Of a DNA stretch of 64,000 bases, positions 41,884 to 51,541 are shown in pieces. The stretch is from Sinorhizobium fredii USDA 257. GTDB lineage: Bacteria; Pseudomonadota; Alphaproteobacteria; Rhizobiales; Rhizobiaceae. The notes beneath the pieces were generated by a model that was given only the letters and a program-made list of their open reading frames with translations, had not been told where the DNA came from and did no database searches. A program made the position numbers and the translations under genes. The stretch spans positions 1,550,001 to 1,614,000 of the forward strand of contig NC_018000.1 of the NCBI RefSeq assembly GCF_000265205.3, given 5' to 3'. The first letter of the stretch is position 1; every line of letters begins with the position of its first letter.

Positions 41884-42660
41884 ATGCCAGTTTTCGCCGC
41901 CAATCTGACAATGATGTTCAACGAGTGGTCGTTCCTCGACCGCTTCGACGCCGCCGCGGAAGCGGGTTTCACGGCCGTCGAATATCTCTTCCCCTATGAG
42001 GCGCCGCCGGAGGCTATCGCCGAACGGCTCGCGCGCAACAAGCTGCAGCAGGCGCTTTTCAACCTGCCGCCGGGCGACTGGTCGGCGGGCGAGCGCGGCA
42101 TTGCCGCCCTTCCCGGCCGCTTCGATGCATTGAAAGCCGATGTCGAGCGCGCACTCGATTATGCGGCCGCAACCGGTGTGAAGCGCCTGCATCTGATGGC
42201 GGGTCTGGCCGATTCCTCCGATCCCGAGGCGGCAAACTGCTACCGGCGCGCCGTCACCTACACCGCCGGGCGCCTCGCCGAGAAGGAGATCGACCTCCTG
42301 ATCGAGCCGATCAACGGCCGCAACATGCCTGGCTATTTCCTCAATGACTTCGGCACCGCCGAGCGTCTGATCGCCGAACTGGGGCTTGCCAACCTGAAGC
42401 TCCAGTTCGACATCTACCATCGCCAGATCATCCATGGCGACGTCACGATGGCGCTCCGCCACCTCATGCCGATTACCGGCCATATCCAGTTCGCCAGCGT
42501 GCCTTCGCGGCAGGAGCCGGATGGCGAAGAGCTGAGCTTTTCCTATCTCTTCGCCGAGATCGACCGCCTCGGCTACGCCGGTTTCGTCGGCTGCGAATAT
42601 TCGCCGCGCGGCCGCACGCTCGACGGTCTTGTCTGGTTCAAACCCTTTCTCCGGAGCTGA
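41884..42660 (+). CDS. otnI: 2-oxo-tetronate isomerase (hydroxypyruvate-isomerase family)
   Basis: A 258-residue TIM-barrel protein: FAANLTMMFNEWSFLDRF, AVEYLFPYEAPPEAI, LLIEPINGRNMPGYFLND and FVGCEYSPRGRT. It is a close paralogue of the Hyi protein at 47902-48717, but its position between ltnD and otnK supports isomerisation of 2-oxo-tetronate to 3-oxo-tetronate. Confidence 0.9.
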   Translation: MPVFAANLTMMFNEWSFLDRFDAAAEAGFTAVEYLFPYEAPPEAIAERLARNKLQQALFNLPPGDWSAGERGIAALPGRFDALKADVERALDYAAATGVKRLHLMAGLADSSDPEAANCYRRAVTYTAGRLAEKEIDLLIEPINGRNMPGYFLNDFGTAERLIAELGLANLKLQFDIYHRQIIHGDVTMALRHLMPITGHIQFASVPSRQEPDGEELSFSYLFAEIDRLGYAGFVGCEYSPRGRTLDGLVWFKPFLRS

Positions 42661-42663
42661 CCC

Positions 42664-43944
42664 ATGACAATCCTGCTCGGATCGATCGCCGACGACTACA
42701 CAGGCGCCTCCGACCTTGCCAATACGCTGACGAAAAACGGCCTGCGGACCGTGCAGACGGTCGGCATTCCCGACCCGTCGCTCGCCTTGCCTGAGGTCGA
42801 CGCGGTGGTCGTTTCGCTGAAGATCCGCTCGATAGCCGCCGATGAAGCCGTCGCTGCTGCAAGCAAGGCGGATCGATGGTTGCGCGATCGCGGTGCCGCC
42901 CACGTGCTCTACAAGATCTGCTCGACCTTCGATTCCACCGATCAAGGCAATATCGGCCCGGTGACAGAAGCGCTGAGCCGAGCCGCCGGCGGCGGCATCG
43001 TGCTCGTCACTCCGGCCTTTCCGGAAACCGGGCGGACGGTCTATCTCGGCCACCTTTTCGTCAACGGCCAGCCGCTCAACGAAAGCCCGCTCAAGGATCA
43101 CCCGCTCAATCCGATGCACGACGCCAATCTGGTGCGGGTCATGGCCCGGCAGTCGCAGGGAAGCGTCGGCCTCATCGACCTGCCGACCGTCACAGCCGGA
43201 CCCGCTGCGGTCAAGGCGCGGCTCGATGCCTTGCGCGGCGAGGGCATGACCGCGGCAATCGCCGATGCGACCTCAGAACGCGACCTTGAAACGCTCGGCG
43301 CGGTGGCGCTGCGGACGCCGGTGTCAACCGGCGCGTCCGGCCTCGGCCTCGGCCTCGCGCGCGCAATCGCGCGCTCCGGTCGCGCCTCTTCAGCAGGCGC
43401 CGCCACGTCGAACGCGGTTCGACCCGTCGGAGGGCTTGCTGCGATCGTCGCCGGCAGCTGCTCGGCGGCAACGCTCCGGCAGCTCGACGTGGCCGAAGCG
43501 GCTATGCCGGTGCTGAGGCTCGACACCGAGAAGTTGCTCAAGGGATCCAACGAGATTTCCGCGGCGATTGCCTGGGCCGGAGAGCGGGTCTTGAAGGGCC
43601 CGGTTGCCATTGCCGCTAGCGCCTCGCCCGATGTGGTGTCACGTCTGCAATCGCAATACGGGCGGGAGGCGTCCGGTCACGCCATCGAGACCGCGACCGC
43701 GACGATTGCCAGCGAACTGGTGGCGCGCGGCGTCAAGCGCCTCGTCGTCGCCGGCGGCGAGACCTCAGGTGCTACGGTCGACAGGCTCGCCATCCCCGCC
43801 TTCCTGATCGGCCCCGAGATCGCCCCCGGCGTGCCGGTCCTTCGTACTGTCGGCAACGCCCAGGGCGACATGCTGCTGGCGCTCAAATCCGGCAATTTCG
43901 GCGGCGAGGATTTTTTCGCCGCGGCGCTGGCAATGATGCACTGA
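42664..43944 (+). CDS. otnK: 3-oxo-tetronate kinase (DUF1537 four-carbon acid sugar kinase)
   Basis: A 426-residue protein of the four-carbon acid sugar kinase family. The N-terminal substrate site reads GSIADDYTGASDLANTL; ICSTFDSTDQGNIGPVTEA follows; the C-terminal ATP-binding half has VAGGETSGATVDRL. It should make 3-oxo-tetronate 4-phosphate for OtnC. It begins three bases after otnI and ends the operon, convergent with the next gene. Confidence 0.92.
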   Translation: MTILLGSIADDYTGASDLANTLTKNGLRTVQTVGIPDPSLALPEVDAVVVSLKIRSIAADEAVAAASKADRWLRDRGAAHVLYKICSTFDSTDQGNIGPVTEALSRAAGGGIVLVTPAFPETGRTVYLGHLFVNGQPLNESPLKDHPLNPMHDANLVRVMARQSQGSVGLIDLPTVTAGPAAVKARLDALRGEGMTAAIADATSERDLETLGAVALRTPVSTGASGLGLGLARAIARSGRASSAGAATSNAVRPVGGLAAIVAGSCSAATLRQLDVAEAAMPVLRLDTEKLLKGSNEISAAIAWAGERVLKGPVAIAASASPDVVSRLQSQYGREASGHAIETATATIASELVARGVKRLVVAGGETSGATVDRLAIPAFLIGPEIAPGVPVLRTVGNAQGDMLLALKSGNFGGEDFFAAALAMMH

Positions 43945-43962
43945 GGTCCGAAATCTTCGCGC

Positions 43963-44907
43963 TCACTCTGTCGGCAGCTGGCGCGCGCTCCATTCGCTTT
44001 TCGGAATGGCCTTGCCGAGGGCAAAGCTGAAGGAGACGACCGACCTCGTCTCCGAATTGACCTCGCATTTGAAGTCGATCGCGTACCATTTCGACCGGCT
44101 GCGGAAGGCGCCACCGCTGGCGGTGAGGCCGGAAGCCGAAACCAACCCGCCGACGGGGCCGAACGGAACAAGCATGTCCGGAAAGGCATCGGGCCTCTGG
44201 CGGCGCACCTGTTCGAGCGCCTCGATGGTGCAAAGCTGCACGACGCGCCTCTTCGGCGGCAGCCTGCCGATCGCCTGCTTGACGCGCGGGTCGGACAGGG
44301 CATCTTGCGAATAGAGTTCCTTCGCTTCAACGAGGTCGTCCGACTGAAGCTCGGAGGCGGCCTCCGCCAATTTTTGCCCCACATCCGCCTTCGCTTCCTC
44401 CGTCACTGGCTTCTCCCGGGGGACGGGCAGGCTTTGCGGCGCCGGTCCGGCATCCTCCGCCTTGTTCACTGCGTCCTCGGCGTCGACGCGCAACTCCGCT
44501 AATGCCGTCTTCGTTTCCGACGGCTTGCCGGCGCTCTCCGTCCTGGCGGCGGGACTCGCTTGCGCAGGTTTTTGTTCCTGCTTCTCGGCCCTCGGCGCCG
44601 CGGGCGGCAATTGCGGCTGCGGGGGCTTCTCCTTGTCAACCTCAGCCGAAGCGGATTCGAAGACCTGCGGCTGTGAGCCGGACTGTTCCTTGCTCACCTC
44701 CTTCGGCTTTTGCAGAGGCTTTTCCTCCGGCTTTTCCTCGCGCTTCGGCGGTGGAACGAGCTCTACATTGATGCTCTCGTCCTTTGCCGGCGGGGAATGC
44801 TCGGGCAGCCTCACCAGCAGCAGGAAGGCCAGCGCGAGATGCAGGGCGACCGAGGTCGGTACACCCCACCCGGTTTCGCCCCACATTTTCCTGGCCGACT
44901 GCAGCAT
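43963..44907 (-). CDS. DUF930 protein with TonB-like N-terminus
   Basis: A 314-residue protein. A single N-terminal membrane helix (ALHLALAFLLLVRLP) is followed by about 130 residues rich in Pro, Lys and Glu (PPPKREEKPEEKPLQKPKE), as in TonB, and a C-terminal globular domain (about 190-314) with RVKQAIGRLPPKRRVVQLCTIEALEQ and SKWYAIDFKCEV, the rhizobial DUF930. It is probably anchored in the inner membrane and spans the periplasm. Function unknown; no TonB C-terminal box seen. Confidence 0.83.
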   Translation of the reverse strand: MLQSARKMWGETGWGVPTSVALHLALAFLLLVRLPEHSPPAKDESINVELVPPPKREEKPEEKPLQKPKEVSKEQSGSQPQVFESASAEVDKEKPPQPQLPPAAPRAEKQEQKPAQASPAARTESAGKPSETKTALAELRVDAEDAVNKAEDAGPAPQSLPVPREKPVTEEAKADVGQKLAEAASELQSDDLVEAKELYSQDALSDPRVKQAIGRLPPKRRVVQLCTIEALEQVRRQRPDAFPDMLVPFGPVGGLVSASGLTASGGAFRSRSKWYAIDFKCEVNSETRSVVSFSFALGKAIPKSEWSARQLPTE

Positions 44908-44987
44908 TGCTCAATAGATCACGGACTCGATGGCCCGAAACTAAGAGCTTGATGGTCTCGCAACAAGTGTGGAGGCGATCATGACGG

Positions 44988-45479
44988 TCAGGCATATTCG
45001 ACCCGGTAGGGCGTATCGAAGAAGTGTTCCTCCAGATTGCAACCTTCACCGCCGCGATCGACGACAACGAAATCGGATACTCCGTGCAGCGGCGTCAGAA
45101 TGCCGTGCCAGACGTTGCGGGCGATATTGACGCCCTGGCCAGGCGCGGTCTCGAAGGCGATCGGCTCGCCCGGCCTGCCGCCCTCATCCGGAGCGACGAC
45201 CACAAGGAAAGAGTTTTCCGTCAACGGCACGAAGGCCTGGCTGCCGAGCGGATGGCGCTCCACCATCTTGAGCGGCAGCGGAATTTCATAGGGCTCGCCG
45301 CGCAGCAGGCTGATCAGGGCGCGCGCCTGCGGACCGGTCGTCTCGACCGTTGCGAGATCGTGGTAGCGGATGCATTTGCCGGCGTTGATGGCGAAGCTTT
45401 TTGCCTCGTCGGGTTCGATCACATCGCCGAACGGGGCGAATTCGACCCGCGACAGGGGCCGGATCGGCAGGGATTTCAT
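44988..45479 (-). CDS. allA: Ureidoglycolate lyase
   Basis: A 163-residue AllA: FAPFGDVIEPD, ERHPLGSQAFVPL, NVARNVWHGI-type NIARNVWHGILTPL and the C-terminal FFDTPY. It splits ureidoglycolate to glyoxylate and urea. In the same region lie allE (upstream substrate supply) and gcl, glxR, hyi and glycerate kinase (glyoxylate use). It follows the kinase gene by 40 bases. Confidence 0.93.
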   Translation of the reverse strand: MKSLPIRPLSRVEFAPFGDVIEPDEAKSFAINAGKCIRYHDLATVETTGPQARALISLLRGEPYEIPLPLKMVERHPLGSQAFVPLTENSFLVVVAPDEGGRPGEPIAFETAPGQGVNIARNVWHGILTPLHGVSDFVVVDRGGEGCNLEEHFFDTPYRVEYA

Positions 45480-45519
45480 CGCGTTTCCTTCCGTCTGTTG
45501 TCGTTTGTCCCGGTTGCGC

Positions 45520-46788
45520 TCATTGGATCAGCATCGCCCGGAAGTCGTTGACGTTGGTGCCGGTCGGCCCTGGCTTGAAGATGTCGCCGAGCGCATCGAA
45601 GGCCGACCAGCTGTCGTTGCGCTGGAGCAGCGCCGCCGCGTCGATCCGCTGCCTGAGGAGCCGGGTGATCGTCGTGTCGTCGGCGAACGCGCCGGCATTG
45701 TCTTCCGAGCCGTCGATTCCGTCGGTGTCGGCCGCCAGCGCCGAAATCCCGCCGACGCCGTCAATGCCGAGGGCGAGCGACAACAGGAACTCGCTATTGC
45801 GGCCGCCTCTGCCGGCACCGTTTACCGTCACAGTGGTTTCGCCGCCCGAAAGCACGACGACCGGCTTCCTGAATGGACGGCTGCGGGTTGCCACCTCGCG
45901 CGCGATGGCGGCATGGACCAGCCCGACATCGCGTGCCTCGCCCTCGATCGAATCCGAAAGAATGATCGCTTCGACCCCGCCCGCCCGTGCCTTGGCCGCG
46001 GCAGCCTCCAGCGAGACGCCGGCCGACGCGATCAGCCGAACTTGATTTCGGGCAATACGTGGATCGTCGGGCCTCGGCGCATCCGCCGCCTCGCTCGCTA
46101 GCCACGTCAGCACACCTTCTGGCAGTGCCAGGCGATAGCGCTCGACGACCTTCAAGGCGTCCGCGCGCGTACTGTCGTCGGCGAGCGTCGGACCGGAGGC
46201 CACCAGCGCCGGATCGTTGCCCGGAATGTCGGAAACGACGAGCGACACGACCCGCGCCGGATAGGCTGCGGCGGCCAGCCGCCCGCCCTTGATGGTCGAG
46301 ACGTGCTTGCGCACGGCATTCATCGCCCGGATCGGCGCACCGGACGCAAGCAGCGCGCGGTTGACGGCGATCTCGTCGTCGAGCGACAGCCCCGCCGGCG
46401 GCAACGGGAGCAGCGCCGAACCGCCGCCGCAGATCAGCGCCACGACAAGGTCGTCCTCTGTCAGGCCACTGACCTCGGCGAGCAGACGCTTCGAGGCCTG
46501 TAGTCCACTTTCGTCCGGCAAGGGATGAGAGGCTTCGAGCACTTCGATATGCCGGCAGGGAACGCCGAAGCCGTAACGCGTCACCACGGCGCCGCTGAGC
46601 GGCCCCGGCCACAGCGCCTCGAAGGCCTGCGCCATCTGCGCTGCACCCTTGCCGGCGCCGATGACGACGGTGCGGCCTTTCGGCCGCTCCGGCAGATTGG
46701 CGGCAAGGACGCGCGCCGGATTGGCGGCAGCAACCGCACAGGTGAACAAAGACTGCAGGAATTGACGCGGATCGGCGATGGCGACCAT
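45520..46788 (-). CDS. Glycerate kinase, MOFRL family (TtuD/GckA type)
   Basis: A 422-residue class II glycerate kinase from MVAIADPRQFLQ (46788), with GGGAGG upstream; the longer frame to 46887 runs into the repeat and is dropped. Motifs: VIGAGKGAAQMAQAFE, ICGGGSALLPLP, GGETTVTV and GGRNSEF, TDGIDGSEDNAGAF. It phosphorylates D-glycerate produced by GlxR, usually to 2-phosphoglycerate. Confidence 0.92.
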   Translation of the reverse strand: MVAIADPRQFLQSLFTCAVAAANPARVLAANLPERPKGRTVVIGAGKGAAQMAQAFEALWPGPLSGAVVTRYGFGVPCRHIEVLEASHPLPDESGLQASKRLLAEVSGLTEDDLVVALICGGGSALLPLPPAGLSLDDEIAVNRALLASGAPIRAMNAVRKHVSTIKGGRLAAAAYPARVVSLVVSDIPGNDPALVASGPTLADDSTRADALKVVERYRLALPEGVLTWLASEAADAPRPDDPRIARNQVRLIASAGVSLEAAAAKARAGGVEAIILSDSIEGEARDVGLVHAAIAREVATRSRPFRKPVVVLSGGETTVTVNGAGRGGRNSEFLLSLALGIDGVGGISALAADTDGIDGSEDNAGAFADDTTITRLLRQRIDAAALLQRNDSWSAFDALGDIFKPGPTGTNVNDFRAMLIQ

Positions 46789-46894
46789 TTTTCCTCCCGT
46801 TCGCAAAAGCCCGGGCGGCGGCTCCTCCTTCCGTCGCCCGGGTGCATGATTGCCGTAGTGGATGGGGACGCCCGCCCGGCGGATCATGCGCGTC

Positions 46895-47006
46895 TAGATC
46901 ACGATGATCTTGGGTCGAAACGACCCAAGATCATAAACGGTGATCGATTCCAAAGATCAGAGCGGGATGCGGGCGGAAAGCCGCACACACTTTTCCTCGT
47001 CCCGCG
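46895..47006. repeat. Rhizobial intergenic palindromic repeat (RIME-like)
   Basis: Two hairpins: a perfect 14-bp stem ATGATCTTGGGTCG/CGACCCAAGATCAT (46904-46917 with 46921-46934, loop AAA) and GCGGGATG/CGTCCCGC (46962-46969 with 46998-47005) with an inner GCGG/CCGC. From memory, TCTAGATCACGATGAT and GCGGGATGCGGGCGGAAA are part of the abundant dispersed element of Sinorhizobium/Rhizobium genomes. It lies between the glycerate kinase and glxR genes, inside the operon, and may process or attenuate the transcript. Confidence 0.8.
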
Positions 47007-47011
47007 CAGCT

Positions 47012-47896
47012 TCAGGCGACCTCGTGGTTCGCCATCCGCTCGAGCGCCCGGACCAGACCGGAATGGTCGAGCCCGCCGTCGCCATTGGCGGCGCAGTTGT
47101 TGAAGAGTTCCTGGGTCGCCGCGGTGTTCGGCAGCGAGATGCCTAGGCTTTTCGCTCCCTGCAGCGCCAGGTTCAGATCCTTCTGGTGCAGCGAGATGCG
47201 GAAGCCCGGCTCGAAGGTCCGCTTGATCATCCGCTCGCCATGCACCTCGAGTATTCGCGAGGAAGCAAAGCCGCCCATCAGCGCCTCGCGAACGCGCGCC
47301 GGGTCTGCTCCCGCCTTCGAGGCGAAGACCAGCGCTTCGGAAACCGCCTCGATCGTCAGCGCGACGATGATCTGGTTGGCAACTTTGGTGACCTGGCCGT
47401 CGCCGCAATCGCCGACGAGCGTGATGTTCTTGCCCATCAGCTTGAAGAGCGGCAGGGCGCGTTCGAAGGATTCCTCCGTGCCGCCCGCCATGATGCTGAG
47501 CGTGGCATTCTTGGCACCGACCTCGCCGCCCGAGACCGGCGCATCGATATATTCCGCCCCCGTTTCGCGGATCTTCCTGGCAAATTCCTTCGTCTCGATC
47601 GGCGAGATCGAGCTCATGTCGATGACGAGCTTGCCCTTGCCGAGACCGTGGGAGACGCCGTTCTCGCCGAAGAGAACGTCCTTCACTTCCGGCGTGTCCG
47701 GCAGCATCAGGATGATCGTGTCGACGGTCTCGGCGAGCGCTTTCGGCGTCTCGACGAACCTGAGACCATGTTCAAGGAGCTCCTGGCGCGGCGCGATGGC
47801 GAATTTCGAGGTGATGATGGTGTGGTCGGCATCCTGCAGGTGGCGCGCCATCGGCGTGCCCATGATACCCAGTCCGATGAAACCGATAGTTGCCAT
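47012..47896 (-). CDS. glxR: 2-hydroxy-3-oxopropionate (tartronate semialdehyde) reductase
   Basis: A 294-residue beta-hydroxyacid dehydrogenase: IGFIGLGIMGTPMARHL, DAPVSGGEVGAKNATLS and the catalytic lysine in GQVTKVANQIIVALT. It reduces tartronate semialdehyde, the Gcl product, to D-glycerate. Five bases after hyi in the same operon. Confidence 0.93.
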   Translation of the reverse strand: MATIGFIGLGIMGTPMARHLQDADHTIITSKFAIAPRQELLEHGLRFVETPKALAETVDTIILMLPDTPEVKDVLFGENGVSHGLGKGKLVIDMSSISPIETKEFARKIRETGAEYIDAPVSGGEVGAKNATLSIMAGGTEESFERALPLFKLMGKNITLVGDCGDGQVTKVANQIIVALTIEAVSEALVFASKAGADPARVREALMGGFASSRILEVHGERMIKRTFEPGFRISLHQKDLNLALQGAKSLGISLPNTAATQELFNNCAANGDGGLDHSGLVRALERMANHEVA

Positions 47897-47901
47897 TGTC
47901 C

Positions 47902-48717
47902 TTAGCTCCTGATCTTGATGATGTCTGCGGATTGCCGGCGCTTATGTTCAGTGCCGAGCCAGCCGAGCCCTTCCGCGGTGGTCGTGCGCGGCTTGTATTC
48001 GCAGCCGATCCAGCCCTGGTAGCCGGCGGCCTCCAGCGCGTCGAAGACGAAGGGATAGTTGATCTCGCCGGTGCCCGGCTCGTTGCGGCCGGGATTGTCG
48101 GCAAGCTGGACGTGGGCGATCCGCTCCGCATGGCGCTTGTAGGTGCCGATGAGTTCGCCCTCGGTGCGCTGCTGGTGATAGAGATCGTATTGGATGAACA
48201 GGTTGTCGCTGCCCACCTCCTCGATGATCGCGGCCGCCTCACCGACGGTGTTGAGATAGAAGCCCGGAATGTCGAAGCGGTTGATCGGCTCGATCAACAG
48301 GCGGATGCCGTGCTTGCCGAGCTCAGCAGCCGCGAGCTTCAGATTGGCGACAAGCGTCGTGCGCAGTGCGCTCTCCGGCACGCCGTCGGGTGCGATGCCG
48401 ACGAGGCAGTTGACCTGTTTGCAGTCAAGCGCCGTCGCATAGTCGATGGCGCTCGCGACACCCCGGCGGAATTCGTCGATCCGATCCGGCAGGATGGCGA
48501 TGCCGCGTTCACCCTTCGCCCAGTCGCCGGCGGGAAGATTATGAAGAACCTGAGTGAGACCGTGGCGCTCGAGGGCGGCACGCAGGGCCATCTTCTCGAA
48601 CTCGTAGGGAAAGAGATATTCCACCCCTTCGAAACCGGCCTTCGCGGCGAGCGAAAAGCGATAAAGGAACGGCGCCTCGTTGAACAGCATGGTCAGGTTT
48701 GCTGCAAATCTCGGCAT
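47902..48717 (-). CDS. hyi: Hydroxypyruvate isomerase
   Basis: A 271-residue TIM-barrel isomerase from MPRFAANLTMLFNEAPFLYRF (48717), with GGAGGAG upstream. VEYLFPYEFEKMAL, LLIEPINRFDIPGFYLNT, QYDLYHQQRTEGEL and WIGCEYKPRTTTAEGL are strong Hyi matches. It interconverts hydroxypyruvate and tartronate semialdehyde. It lies between gcl and glxR as in many gammaproteobacterial and rhizobial clusters. Confidence 0.94.
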   Translation of the reverse strand: MPRFAANLTMLFNEAPFLYRFSLAAKAGFEGVEYLFPYEFEKMALRAALERHGLTQVLHNLPAGDWAKGERGIAILPDRIDEFRRGVASAIDYATALDCKQVNCLVGIAPDGVPESALRTTLVANLKLAAAELGKHGIRLLIEPINRFDIPGFYLNTVGEAAAIIEEVGSDNLFIQYDLYHQQRTEGELIGTYKRHAERIAHVQLADNPGRNEPGTGEINYPFVFDALEAAGYQGWIGCEYKPRTTTAEGLGWLGTEHKRRQSADIIKIRS

Positions 48718-48744
48718 GCGGTTACTCCTCCGTTGGAAAATCAT

Positions 48745-50529
48745 TCAGTCGAGCAGGGCGGCGATTGCGGTCGGCGCGTCCTCGCCGCGCGCGGCAAGCT
48801 CCTCGAACTCGACGACGGCGTTGATGTCGGCGCCCATGGCGATGTTGGTGACCCGCTCGAGGATGAATTCGAGGACGACCGGCACCTGATGTTCCTCCAT
48901 CAGAGCCTGCGCCCGTTCGAAGGCATCGGCGAACTCATTGGGGCTGCGGACCCGGATAGCCTTGCAGCCGAGGCCCTCCGCGACGGCGACGTGATCGACG
49001 CCGTAACTCTTTTCCGCGTCGCCGCTCGCATTGATGTTGTCGAAGGCGAGGCTCACCTCGAAATCCATGTCGAAGCCGCGCTGGGCCTGGCGGATCAGGC
49101 CGAGGTAGGAATTGTTGACGACGACATGCAGGTAAGGGAGCTTGTGCTGCGCCCCGACGGCGAGTTCCTCGATCAGGAACTGGAAGTCGTAATCGCCGGA
49201 AAGCGCGACAATCGGCCGGTTGGGATCGGCAGCGCGTACGCCGAGCGCTGCCGGCAGGGTCCAGCCGAGCGGACCGGCCTGGCCGCAATTGATCCAGTTG
49301 CGCGGCCTGTAGACGTGAAGGAACTGCGCGCCGGCGATCTGGCTGAGGCCGATGGTCGAAACGAAGCAGGTGTCGCGGCCGAAGGCCCTGTTCATCTCCT
49401 CGTAGACGCGCTGCGGTTTGAGCGGCGTCTGGTCGAAGTGGGTCTTGCGCAGCATGGTGCGCTTGCGCTCGCGGCATTCCTCCGCCCAGGCCGACCAATC
49501 GCGCAGCTTCCCGGCGGTCTTCCATTCGGTCGCGACGTCGAGGAAGAGCTTGAGTGCGGCCCCCGCATCCGAGACGATGCCGAAATCCGGCGCGAAGACG
49601 CGGCCGATCTGCGTCGGCTCGATATCGACATGGATGAACTTGCGCCCCTCCGTATAGGTCGGGACGTTACCGGTGTGGCGGTTGGCCCAACGGTTGCCGA
49701 TGCCGAAGACGAAGTCGGAAGCAAGCAGCGTCGCATTGCCGTAGCGGTGCGAGGTCTGCAGGCCGCACATGCCAGCCATCAGCGGGTGGTCGTCGGGGAT
49801 AGTTCCCCAGCCCATCAGGGTCGGGATGACCGGGACGCCGGTGATCTCGGCGAACTCGGTGAGCAGGTCCGACGCGTCCGCATTGATGATACCGCCGCCG
49901 GCAACGATCAGCGGCCGTTCCGCCGCGTTCAGCATGGCGATCGCCTTTTCGGCCTGGGCTCGGCTCGCGGCGGGCTTGTAGGGCGCGAGCGGCTCGTAGG
50001 TCTCCGGATCGAACTCGATCTCGGCCATTTGGACGTCGACCGGCAGATCGATGAGCACCGGCCCGGGCCGGCCCGAGCGCATCAGATGGAACGCCTTCTG
50101 GAAAACGAAAGGAACCAGCGCCGGCTCCATGACAGTGACCGCCCATTTCGTGACCGGCCCTGCGATCGCGGCGATGTCGATCGCCTGGAAATCCTCCTTG
50201 TCGAGGCGGGCGCGCGGCGCCTGGCCGGTGATGCAGAGGATCGGGATCGAGTCTGCCGAGGCCGAGTAGAGGCCGGTAATCATGTCGGTGCCGGCTGGCC
50301 CTGACGTGCCGATGCAGACGCCGATATTGCCGTGCTTCGCCCGGGTGTAACCCTCGGCCATGTGCGAGGCGCCTTCAACGTGGCGGGCAAGAATATGGCG
50401 GATCGAGCCGCGGGCTCTCACCGCCGAATAGAGCGGATTGATCGCCGCCCCCGGAACGCCGAAGGCGCAATCGATCCCCTCCTTTTCCAGAACATGAACC
50501 GCTGCATCGACAGCACGCATCTTGGCCAT
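48745..50529 (-). CDS. gcl: Glyoxylate carboligase (tartronate-semialdehyde synthase)
   Basis: A 594-residue thiamine diphosphate enzyme, very similar over its whole length to E. coli Gcl as I recall it ([34 protein letters not shown]). [17 protein letters not shown] shows the Val that replaces the usual activating Glu in this enzyme. The ThDP motif is in [12 protein letters not shown]. It condenses two glyoxylates to tartronate semialdehyde plus CO2. It is first in the operon gcl-hyi-glxR-kinase-allA and divergent from an IclR regulator. Confidence 0.96.
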   Translation of the reverse strand: MAKMRAVDAAVHVLEKEGIDCAFGVPGAAINPLYSAVRARGSIRHILARHVEGASHMAEGYTRAKHGNIGVCIGTSGPAGTDMITGLYSASADSIPILCITGQAPRARLDKEDFQAIDIAAIAGPVTKWAVTVMEPALVPFVFQKAFHLMRSGRPGPVLIDLPVDVQMAEIEFDPETYEPLAPYKPAASRAQAEKAIAMLNAAERPLIVAGGGIINADASDLLTEFAEITGVPVIPTLMGWGTIPDDHPLMAGMCGLQTSHRYGNATLLASDFVFGIGNRWANRHTGNVPTYTEGRKFIHVDIEPTQIGRVFAPDFGIVSDAGAALKLFLDVATEWKTAGKLRDWSAWAEECRERKRTMLRKTHFDQTPLKPQRVYEEMNRAFGRDTCFVSTIGLSQIAGAQFLHVYRPRNWINCGQAGPLGWTLPAALGVRAADPNRPIVALSGDYDFQFLIEELAVGAQHKLPYLHVVVNNSYLGLIRQAQRGFDMDFEVSLAFDNINASGDAEKSYGVDHVAVAEGLGCKAIRVRSPNEFADAFERAQALMEEHQVPVVLEFILERVTNIAMGADINAVVEFEELAARGEDAPTAIAALLD

Positions 50530-50548
50530 GACAACTCCTCCTGTTTAA

Positions 50549-50603
50549 TGGAAACATAATCCATAAATTGGCCTCGTCAACATAAAAATGGAATTAATTG
50601 CCA
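50549..50603. promoter_or_regulatory. Divergent control region with two IclR/AllR-like inverted repeats
   Basis: TGGAAACATAATCCA (50549-50563) just before gcl and TGGAATTAATTGCCA (50589-50603) nearer the IclR gene, centres 40 bases apart. Both are 15 bases with TGG at one end and CCA at the other and an AT-rich centre, the general form of AllR-type sites. A third partial copy (ATGGAAATTGCA) follows at about 50608. Confidence 0.5.
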
Positions 50604-50703
50604 TTATATGGAAATTGCAGGAAGCGAGATCTATGCGCGGCACTGGTCAAAACCGCGCGTCGCCGCTATTGGCTAATGAGAGAGTCGTGACGGAGAATTC
50701 GCG

Positions 50704-51534
50704 GTGGCGGTGGTTTCGGAGCAAACAAAAGGCAAGCGGGGCCGGAAGGCGGGCGCCAATTCGACTCCGTCCTCCGTTCAAGTGCTCGACCGCAGCCTGG
50801 CGCTCTTCAGCCTCGTGGCAGATCGCGACGGTTCGACATTGACCGACCTGGCCGATGAGACGGGGCTCGCGCCATCGACGATCCACCGCCTGCTGACCTC
50901 GCTTTCGAGCCACGGCATGGTCGCGCATGATCCAGATACAGGCGAGTGGACGATTGGCGTGAGGGCCTTCGAGATCGGCAACGCCTTTCTGCGGTTCCGC
51001 AAGCTCGGCACGATCAGCCGGCCTTTCCTGAAGCGTTTGATGGACGAAACCGGCGAAACGGCCAATATCGGCATCGAGGACGATGGCGACGTCGTGTTTA
51101 TCTCGCAGGTCGAAAGCCATGCGCCGATGCGTGCCTTCTTCCGCCCCGGACGGCGCGGACCGAGCCACGCCTCCGGTATCGGCAAGGCGATCCTTTCCAC
51201 TTGGTCGGATACGGAAATCGCCAAGACGCTCGGCGGCAAGACGCTGACGCATTTCACCGACCGGACGATCGATACGTTGCCGGGGCTGATCAGGAACATC
51301 CAGGATATCCGCAATCGCGGCTGGTCGATCGACGACGAGGAACACACGCTCGGCATGCGCTGCATCGCCGCTCCGCTGTTCAACGAATATGGCGAGGCGA
51401 TCGGCGGCATCTCGATCTCCGGGCCGTCGGTCCGCATCGACGACAACAGGCTCGAAGCACTCGGCTCGCTCGTGCGCCGGACGGCTGACGAGCTGACCCG
51501 CGCCATCGGCGGCCACCGGCCGGGAGAGAGCTGA
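50704..51534 (+). CDS. IclR-family regulator of the glyoxylate genes (AllR-like)
   Basis: A 276-residue regulator with a GTG start (GGAG eight bases upstream). HTH: SVQVLDRSLALFSLV, then TLTDLADETGLAPSTIHRLL; the C-terminal effector domain has SHASGIGKAILST and WSIDDEEHTLGMRCIAAP. Position opposite gcl suggests glyoxylate- or allantoin-related control, as with AllR. Confidence 0.88.
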   Translation: MAVVSEQTKGKRGRKAGANSTPSSVQVLDRSLALFSLVADRDGSTLTDLADETGLAPSTIHRLLTSLSSHGMVAHDPDTGEWTIGVRAFEIGNAFLRFRKLGTISRPFLKRLMDETGETANIGIEDDGDVVFISQVESHAPMRAFFRPGRRGPSHASGIGKAILSTWSDTEIAKTLGGKTLTHFTDRTIDTLPGLIRNIQDIRNRGWSIDDEEHTLGMRCIAAPLFNEYGEAIGGISISGPSVRIDDNRLEALGSLVRRTADELTRAIGGHRPGES

Positions 51535-51541
51535 GGCGCCG

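Noticed and set aside
40942..43119. Minus-strand open frame of 725 codons
   Set aside because: Antisense to ltnD, otnI and otnK, which have strong family signatures and proper ribosome sites.
47890..50304. Plus-strand open frame of 804 codons
   Set aside because: Antisense to hyi and gcl; the long frame is a by-product of codon bias.
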